Assembly (NCBI RefSeq): GCF_000422545.1
Contig: NZ_KE383873.1
Coordinates: 163,435-227,434, forward strand
Direction: 5' to 3'
DNA length: 64,000 nucleotides
Origin: Desulfocurvibacter africanus subsp. africanus DSM 2603
GTDB taxonomy: Bacteria > Desulfobacterota > Desulfovibrionia > Desulfovibrionales > Desulfovibrionaceae
Shown here: in pieces, positions 59,155 through 64,000 of the stretch
How the letters are laid out: every line of letters begins with the position of its first letter
Position numbering within the stretch: the stretch's first letter is position 1
Translations under genes and position numbers: made by a program
The notes under the pieces: generated by a model
Told to the model about the DNA's origin: nothing
The model's input: only the letters and a program-made list of their open reading frames with translations
Database searches by the model: none

Positions 59155-59541
59155 CCGCGCGGCCCAAAGCCGCCGCGCGTGAGCTTCGCTTTCACCTGGG
59201 ACGGTGAATTCATCCCAGCGAGTCTTGCGGCTCCTGAAGCTAGCCATAGGCTACTGAGGCTCGGGAGTACATCCCAGGCAGCGCTTGCAGGCTTGCCTGG
59301 AAGCCGGCTGGCTGGAAGAGCCCCGCCCAGCCCTCCCCACAGGGTTGCCTTTCGCTCCGTTTTCGGGTATATGCCCTTGCTCCATCCGGCGATGCCTCCT
59401 GCATGCCTCTAATTCGCGCAGAAATGGCCCTAGAATCGCGTTTCGAGAAGAATCCGATTCATGGGCCAGGATAAGGCAAAAATTGAAAATTAGGCCATTT
59501 CCGGCCGCGTAGCGCGGTGTATGCTATAAGTGCTTGAAATT

Positions 59542-59577
59542 AAAAGGCCCTTGGCTTGAGTAGCCCAAGGGCCTTTT
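59542..59577. terminator. Bidirectional terminator after the integrase gene
   Basis: AAAAGGCCCTTGG (59542-59554) pairs with CCAAGGGCCTTTT (59565-59577); T-tracts flank both sides. It ends the minus-strand integrase transcript (stop at 59679). Confidence 0.8.
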
Positions 59578-59678
59578 GCTTGCCGGCTGGGAGCCAGCAT
59601 TGCCGCTGACGTTTTCGAGGCCATTAGAAAAACCTATACAGCGTCAGTTTTATACGCTAAAAGAGTACAGGGCTAGGC

Positions 59679-60788
59679 CTATTCCGGGAAGATGCTATCT
59701 GCCGTCGCCGCCGCTCGCCTTAGGCTTTCGTCAAGCAAGTGGGAATAGCGCTGCGTCATCGTGACTGTTCGATGGCCCAAGAGGTTGCCGATTTCGTACA
59801 AGCTCGCCTGGCCGCTGCTCGCAAGCCAGCTTGCAAAGCTGTGGCGCAGGTCATGATACCGGAAGCCGTCCAGGCCTGCCTTAACGCGGATGCGCTTCCA
59901 GGCGTTGTCTAAGCTCGTCAGGCTCTTTCCCTTGCTGGTCGAGAAGACATATTCGCTGTTCCGGAGCTTCCAGCACTCTCGCAGGATTTCCAGGGCCTTC
60001 TTGTTCACTGGGAGCGTCTGAGCCCGCTTGTTCTTCGCGTTCTCGGGCCGCCATGTAATCAGGCCGGCTTCAAGGTCTACGCCGTCCCAGGTAAGCCCAA
60101 GGATTTCGCCCTTGCGCCGGCCAGTGGCAAGGCCGAACAAGACGGCCAGGGCAACGGGCCGGTTCTTCCAGCCGTCCAGCACTTCGAAGAGCCGTTGGGC
60201 CTGAGCCTTGCTCAAGTAGGTTGTCCGCTGATTATCGAAGGTAGGCGCTTTGATGCGAGCGCAAGGGCTCTTGCCCTGGTATAGCTCCCGGTCCTGAGCC
60301 CAGTTGATGAGCCTCTTCAGGAGCACGAGAACTTGTTTGATGCTGGCTGGAGCGTAGGGCTTGCCGCGCGGCGTCGTCTTCTCGCGCATGGCCTGAAGGA
60401 CGCTCTCCACGTCCTGAGGCTTTATTTTGGCTATCTCCTGGCTTCCCAAGTGCGGCTTTATGTGCAGCTCATAGCGGGTCTTGTCGTCATCCCAGGAGCG
60501 CTTATGCTGCTTGGCCCATGGTTCATACTTTTCCCATATCCCGTCGAGGGTAGGGGAGCGCTGAACGTCGAAGAACTTGCCTTCGAAGACTTCAGCCCGG
60601 ACCTTGCGTTCAAGCCGCTGGGCAGCCTCCAGGCTGTCGGCAGTCTTCTTGAACCATTTACCGTCAGGCAGCTTCACTGCCACGCGATAGCGCCGATTTG
60701 TGGCTAAGGCGTCGCTGCACTTCGGGCAGCGACGCAAGCCTAGCTTGAACTCTGCTGAGCAGTTGCCGCACCGGAGATTGATTGCCAT
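59679..60788 (-). CDS. int: Tyrosine-recombinase integrase with N-terminal zinc ribbon
   Basis: Integrase of 369 residues acting on tRNA-Leu. The N-terminus has a four-Cys ribbon (CGNC, CPKC at about 8-11 and 21-24). An arm-binding region and a SAM-like core-binding domain (about 80-170) follow. The catalytic domain has ATGRRKGEILGL (Arg), HDLRHSFASWL (HxxR), LGHRTVTMTQRYSH (His and nucleophile Tyr). All catalytic residues are present, so it may be functional. It is 162 bp from attR and transcribed away from it. Short GGGGAAC motifs cluster between the gene and attR. Confidence 0.93.
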   Translation of the reverse strand: MAINLRCGNCSAEFKLGLRRCPKCSDALATNRRYRVAVKLPDGKWFKKTADSLEAAQRLERKVRAEVFEGKFFDVQRSPTLDGIWEKYEPWAKQHKRSWDDDKTRYELHIKPHLGSQEIAKIKPQDVESVLQAMREKTTPRGKPYAPASIKQVLVLLKRLINWAQDRELYQGKSPCARIKAPTFDNQRTTYLSKAQAQRLFEVLDGWKNRPVALAVLFGLATGRRKGEILGLTWDGVDLEAGLITWRPENAKNKRAQTLPVNKKALEILRECWKLRNSEYVFSTSKGKSLTSLDNAWKRIRVKAGLDGFRYHDLRHSFASWLASSGQASLYEIGNLLGHRTVTMTQRYSHLLDESLRRAAATADSIFPE

Positions 60789-60950
60789 GTCATGTTCCCC
60801 ACAAGTTCCCCATACTCCAGGGGAACAAATTCAGTAAAATCAGCCTATGCTGTGGGGAATCTATGGGGAACTAAGCCCTGAGTCAAGCCGGGTTAGCCGC
60901 CAGTCTCTACCTGTAACATGCCGAATCAATTGCGGAATACTGACCGCCCT

Positions 60951-61058
60951 GCGGACTCAAAATCCGCCGGTCGCAAGGCCATGGGGGTTCAACTCCCCCT
61001 CCCGGTACCAGAAGTATTTCAAGGCGTTAGTAGCTTCCATAGGAAGAGACTGGCGCCT
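60951..61058 (+). repeat. attR: 108-bp direct repeat
   Basis: Identical to attL (45291-45398). It contains only the 3' part of a tRNA-Leu from the anticodon stem on and is not a functional tRNA. Right of 61058 chromosomal or older phage sequence resumes. Confidence 0.93.
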
Positions 61059-61128
61059 GTTTTTTTGCTCTCAAGGCTATTTGTCCCACTCCTGTCCCAC
61101 TTTTCTATCAAGAGGAAAGGAGTAGGGC

Positions 61129-62301
61129 ATGGGCTGGGCAGGCAAGCATCTCTCTGAATCTGATCGTGAACGGATCGCCCGTGGGCTGTTCGAGGTGGAC
61201 GAAAACATGTCCACCGATGAATGGCTTAACGGCAAGTGCCCGCTGCATGACGATCAGCGTCCTTCGTTCGGCTACAACTTCAAGCAAGACGTCTACCATT
61301 GCCAAGCTGGGTGTTCGCCTGATGGCGACCTGATCAACCTGTATTGCCAGGTCCACCAGCTCGATCAGCGAGAGGGCTTCAAGGACTTCAAGGCCAAGTT
61401 TGGCCAGGGCGCTGACGAGAAGCAGGAGAGCAGGCCGGCCAAGCCGCGCAAGATCGAGCAGACCATATCCGAGGACGTCTGGCAGCAGATGCAGCCCATG
61501 CCGCAGGCCTGGCTCGACAGGCTGGCCAGGACGCGCGGCTGGACCGCCGAGATCATCCGCCGCCTGGATCTGCGCGTCGGCTCGGTCCGGCTGAACAAGT
61601 CCGGCGAGCTCATCGAGGTCGAGAGGCCAGAGCGCATCGCCATGCCGGTGCGAGACACGGGCGGAAAGCTCCGAAACATCCGGCTCTACAAGCCAGGAGG
61701 TGATCCCAAGATCATCTCCTGGGCCAAGGCTTTTGGGTCGGCCAGGCTCTTTCCGGCCCAGCCACGGCCGGACGAGACCATTTTGCTGTGCGAGGGAGAG
61801 CCGGACACGCTCTGCGCGCTTTCGCACGGCTTCAACGCCATCACGCAGACCTCCAAGACGAACACCTTTTCCAAGGACCAAGCGGCCAAGTTCCGCGGCC
61901 GTGACGTGGTCATCTGCTACGACGCGGACGAACCTGGCCAGGAATACGCGACCAAGCACGCCAAGGCCCTGGCCGACGTGGCCAGGTCGGTGCGCCTGCT
62001 GACCTGGCCGGATTTCATAGGCCGCCTGCTCCACGGGAACTGGCCCAAGAAGCACGGCGAGGACCTGACCGACTTTTTCGTCAAGCACGGCAAAGGTCCC
62101 GACGACCTGCGCGAACTCATCGCCCAGGCCGAGCCGTTCGGCCCCCCCGTCCCCCTCCGAGGCCGGTCCCGGGCAGTTCCTCGCCATGGGCCTGGGCGGC
62201 CGGATCTCGTTCAAGCCCCGCCTTTTGGCCGAGTACAACAGTCCCGAAGCTCGCGGGATACGTATCCGCTTCGAGCGCGACCGGCGGCTGACGGCCTCTG
62301 A
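61129..62301 (+). pseudogene. Phage-type primase (CHC2 zinc finger and TOPRIM), truncated
   Basis: About 340 residues are homologous-looking: the zinc finger CPLHDDQRPSF...YHCQAGCSPDGDLINL (about 37-70), a middle linker, and the TOPRIM part LLCEGEPDTLCALSHGF and VVICYDADEPGQEYATKHAKAL. After about 62140 the frame becomes Pro/Arg-rich and not protein-like, ending at 62301. The other frame there codes a tail-assembly fragment, so a deletion probably joined two phage genes. No helicase domain remains. AAAGGAG precedes the ATG. Confidence 0.72.
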
Positions 62302-62461
62302 CCGTTATGCCCTGCCGGACTATCCCCACACGGACGAGACCGAGCGGCAGGCCTGGCTTGATTACCGGCAGGCCTTGCGGAATGTTCCGGAGCATGAAGG
62401 GTTCCCGTGGGGCGGAGCGAATGATCCGGCTGTGCCGTGGCCGGCGGAGCCGGTTAGTTAG
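62186..62461 (+). pseudogene. Tail fiber assembly protein fragment
   Basis: Up to 91 residues are readable: ISFKPRLLAEYNSPEARGIRIRFERDRRLTASDRYALPDYPHTDETERQAWLDYRQALRNVPEH. The YALPDYPxTDExRQAWxxYRQALRxxP pattern is that of phage tail assembly chaperones (Phage_tail_APC type). It begins in the middle of the family and shifts frame from the primase. A decayed copy of its end is at 63271. Confidence 0.6.
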
Positions 62462-62503
62462 AGAGTAAGGGTAGTTCCGACAATCGACCTTTGATCACAA
62501 AAA

Positions 62504-62563
62504 GGGTTCCGCTTGATGCCTCCGAGACTCCCCCTTTGTCCCTAGAAGCATCCAGCGGAACCC
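62504..62563. repeat. Inverted repeat after the phage remnant
   Basis: GGGTTCCGCTTGATGC (62504-62519) is complementary, 15 of 16, to GCATCCAGCGGAACCC (62548-62563), with 28 bases between. It lies between the tail-assembly fragment and the MucR gene. Possible transposon end, terminator or RNA stem. Confidence 0.5.
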
Positions 62564-62622
62564 AAGTTCTGGCATTCGCCCGTGGCGTCATTGAGTATGT
62601 ATCATCACAAGGCGTCAGGATT

Positions 62623-63024
62623 TTAGTTGTTCTCTTTTTCTCTGTAGTTCCAGAGCTTCATTTCCTTCATCCTATCGCGTCGCTCCCGAGCCAATGCCTT
62701 GCAGGTAAGAGAGGTGCCTTTCGGCAAGTCCCATTTCGCCAGGTAGGACTTCTTGTCCAACCCGTGCAACTTGAGGTGCCTGGAGGTGATCGACTTAAAG
62801 CTCTTGCCGCATTCCAGGCAGGTAATGGACTTCTCCCGCCTGTGCTTGGCAGGGTCGATAACTGGCTCCTGATCCTGGGTGGAGTCGGTGGAGCTTTCCC
62901 CCAGAATCTGATTCAAGCTTATGACCAAGGATTTCGTCATCGCGACAATCTCATCCTCTGTCATATGGCGAACACGAGCTTGTGCCGCTACAATCTCTAG
63001 CGCTTCTTTCAATGCATCTCCCAT
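62623..63024 (-). CDS. MucR/Ros-family transcriptional regulator
   Basis: DNA-binding protein of 133 residues. The C2H2-like zinc finger is CLECGKSFKSITSRHLKLHG (residues 69-88), followed by the family tail YLAKWDLPKGTSLTCKALARERR. The N-terminal helical part allows oligomerisation, as in MucR/Ros. The start at 63024 gives MGDALKEALEIVAAQA behind GGGGGA. MucR types control surface polysaccharide or motility in alphaproteobacteria; the role here is unknown and it might belong to the phage remnants on both sides. Confidence 0.85.
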   Translation of the reverse strand: MGDALKEALEIVAAQARVRHMTEDEIVAMTKSLVISLNQILGESSTDSTQDQEPVIDPAKHRREKSITCLECGKSFKSITSRHLKLHGLDKKSYLAKWDLPKGTSLTCKALARERRDRMKEMKLWNYREKENN

Positions 63025-63270
63025 GCTTGTCCCCCAAAAGTTATTAATAGTCGTCGGCTGGCGAATTCCCAATCATTCTAGGCTAGGCTTGTCAATTTAA
63101 ATAAGTTTTAACTTACTCAGTCCAGTAGATGTTCTGCGCAAAGTCGGAGTGTGTCGAATTCTGGTCGCACAACTACTGCAACAAAAATGTAGCGAATTTC
63201 GCCTACTGCTATCAGTTTGCAAGGCAACTGCGAGAGAAGTGAGCAGGTCAAGCGAGACATGCCGGGGCAG

Positions 63271-63340
63271 GAAGGGTTTTCGTGGAGTGGGGGTGGATGA
63301 TCCGGCCGTGCCGTGGCCGGCGGAGCCGGCTGCAGAGTAA
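63271..63340 (+). pseudogene. Decayed copy of a tail-assembly C-terminus
   Basis: Closely matches 62398-62461: EGFSWSGG, a one-base frame shift, then DDPAVPWPAEPAAE, against EGFPWGGANDPAVPWPAEP in the first copy. Evidence of a second phage remnant or a duplication at this site. Confidence 0.6.
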
Positions 63341-63350
63341 GAACAGAAGG

Positions 63351-63372
63351 AAGCCCGGCCGAGGCCGGGCTT
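63351..63372 (+). terminator. Intrinsic terminator
   Basis: AAGCCCGGCC-GA-GGCCGGGCTT followed by TTCCTTTT. It lies after the second tail-assembly remnant and before the convergent surface-protein gene. Confidence 0.8.
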
Positions 63373-63405
63373 TTCCTTTTATCTGTGTCTGACAGGGATG
63401 CGTCG

Positions 63406-64000
63406 CTAGGGTCTTCTGCTCCGTCGAGACAGGAGGACCGGCGCAAACAGCAGCAGCCACTCAAGGCCAAAGGAGGCCGTGGGATTCATGGCGCAGCCTC
63501 CCCCGCCGCCTCCGCCGCCGCCCGAACCGCTGTCGGTGACAATCACGTTTACCAAGTCCGTGGCCGAGACGCCCTGCTCGTCCGTGACCGTGAGCCTGAA
63601 GGTCAGGCTCACGGTCACGGACGAGCCGATCTCGGGCGCGGTGAAGGACGCCGTGGCCGTGGCCGCGCCCGTGAGCGCCGCGACAGGGCCGCCTGTCTGC
63701 GTCCAGGCGTAGGCGGTGATCCCGCCGTCGGCATCAAAGCCCGAGCCGGAGAGCGTGACGAGTTCGCCCTCCAGGACGAATATGTCCGGCCCGGCATCGG
63801 CCACGGGCGGCGTGTTCAGGTTCTCGTACCAGGCGATCTTGTGGTCATAAATCGAGGCCGAGAGCACGTCCAGGTCGCCGTCGCCGTCCAGGTCCGCGGC
63901 CTGCACGTATTGGGCACCGTCCGCGGCGGTGCTGATGACCCGCTGCGAGCCGAAGGCGCCCAATCCGTCCGTGTTCTCGTACCAGGCGATCTTGTCGTCA
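63406..64000 (-). CDS. FG-GAP/VCBS repeat surface protein, C-terminal part
   Basis: The 5' end lies beyond the right edge. Visible are repeats of the VCBS/FG-GAP type (ADLDGDGDLDVLSASIYDHKIAWYEN, also seen as DDKIAWYENTDGLGAFG at the edge), then a PKD/Ig-like domain (PPVADAGPDIFVLEGELVTLSGSGFDADGGITAYAW). The end is a Gly run with one Cys (GGGGGGGGGCAMNP), a hydrophobic helix (WLLLFAPVLL) and basic SRRSRRP, the layout of a CTERM-type sorting signal. Likely a secreted or surface-anchored Ca2+-binding protein. Confidence 0.8.
   Translation of the reverse strand, partial: DDKIAWYENTDGLGAFGSQRVISTAADGAQYVQAADLDGDGDLDVLSASIYDHKIAWYENLNTPPVADAGPDIFVLEGELVTLSGSGFDADGGITAYAWTQTGGPVAALTGAATATASFTAPEIGSSVTVSLTFRLTVTDEQGVSATDLVNVIVTDSGSGGGGGGGGGCAMNPTASFGLEWLLLFAPVLLSRRSRRP

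Larger units (their letters stand above)
58936..59541. other. Gene-poor control region of the element (possible origin)
   Basis: About 600 bp between the minor capsid gene and the integrase terminator. It contains the second 20-bp GGGAAAATTTTCCC motif, a 22-bp palindrome within an alternating GC run (59038-59062), an adjacent AT-rich and purine-rich tract (TATATTAAGAATC... to about 59127), and a hairpin CCGTTTTCC...GGAAAACGG (59127-59154). No believable gene. This concentration of structure is what an origin or regulatory region would show. Confidence 0.5.
45291..61058. mobile_element. 15.66-kb integrated phage-like element (prophage remnant or capsid-encoding satellite)
   Basis: Bounded by identical 108-bp repeats at a tRNA-Leu gene, with a tyrosine integrase next to the right repeat. 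Contents in transcription order from the right (minus strand): integrase, minor capsid protein, two small unknowns, a triple 81-bp repeat, a ribbon-helix-helix protein, a tape-measure-like protein, two head-tail or tail-completion proteins, terminase small and large subunits with an HNH nuclease between, a small chaperone-like protein, connector, portal, scaffold-like protein and capsid. On the plus strand are a 43-residue protein and an AT-rich membrane-protein gene. No lysis, tail tube, baseplate, repressor or replication genes could be recognised. Confidence 0.9.

Noticed and set aside
58947..59213. 88-residue minus-strand ORF over the palindromes upstream of the minor capsid gene
   Set aside because: The sequence is dominated by palindromes and an Arg/Ala alternating run; no ribosome-binding site and no family.
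60951..61040. Second tRNA-Leu at the right repeat
   Set aside because: Only the part from the anticodon stem to the 3' end is present; the 5' half is missing, so this is attR and not a tRNA gene.

Overview
Origin. The window is GC-rich, apart from a few AT-rich patches, and is mostly chromosomal. Its gene content and protein style (fused IspDF, YeeE/YedE pair with an in-frame UGA, paired PAS/sigma-54 and SpoIIE-type regulators, a MucR regulator, a bacterial class A RNase P RNA) suggest a sulfate reducer of the Desulfovibrionales. That placement is inference; no marker here fixes the species.

Layout. 1-0.6 kb: edge of a TauE/SafE permease gene. 0.9-2.7 kb: a sigma-54 activator and small ORFs. 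2.8-6.7 kb: a polyamine ABC operon on the minus strand (potD-potA-potB-potC with overlapping starts). 7.1-9.5 kb: a ZraP/CpxP-like periplasmic protein, a 59-residue membrane protein and two DUF2382 stress proteins. 10.2-16 kb: cysS, a P2-type cation ATPase and two half-size YeeE/YedE transporters. The upstream transporter carries an in-frame TGA at a conserved Cys position, followed by a bSECIS-like hairpin. 16.4-25.6 kb: ispDF, an exported beta-helix protein, rnpB, a zinc-ribbon protein, a Nif3-like protein, tRNA-Met, a thioredoxin-reductase-like protein, a YhhQ queuosine-precursor transporter and a GGDEF cyclase. 25.9-35.5 kb: two GT4 glycosyltransferases, a ferritin-like protein, an HPP protein, a coupled methyltransferase/membrane-prenyltransferase-like pair, SppA and an AhpF-like flavoprotein. 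35.7-45.2 kb: a divergent SpoIIE phosphatase and sigma-54 activator with a NifX-like protein, a six-EF-hand protein, gmhB, a Vat-like acetyltransferase, icd, an ornithine-cyclodeaminase-like protein and DUF554.

Mobile region. A 15.66-kb element sits in a tRNA-Leu(CAA) gene between perfect 108-bp direct repeats (45291-45398 and 60951-61058). It encodes an integrase, terminase subunits, HNH nuclease, portal, capsid, scaffold-like protein, connectors, minor capsid protein and a tape-measure-like protein. No tail tube, baseplate, lysis, repressor or replication gene is recognisable. It also holds three 81-82-bp direct repeats, two identical 20-bp palindromes and an AT-rich membrane-protein cargo gene. 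It is either a deleted prophage or a capsid-forming phage satellite. Just outside attR lie remains of another phage: a truncated CHC2/TOPRIM primase joined to a tail-assembly fragment, and a second decayed copy of that fragment's end. The window closes with MucR and part of an FG-GAP-type surface protein.

Three copies of a 127-128-bp MITE-like repeat (7.8, 35.5 and 38.9 kb) each abut the 3' end of a gene. In two cases the repeat terminus supplies the TAG stop codon. The clearest candidate novelties are the putative selenoprotein YeeE/YedE transporter, the compact capsid-encoding element with its triple repeat, and the stop-codon-donating repeats.
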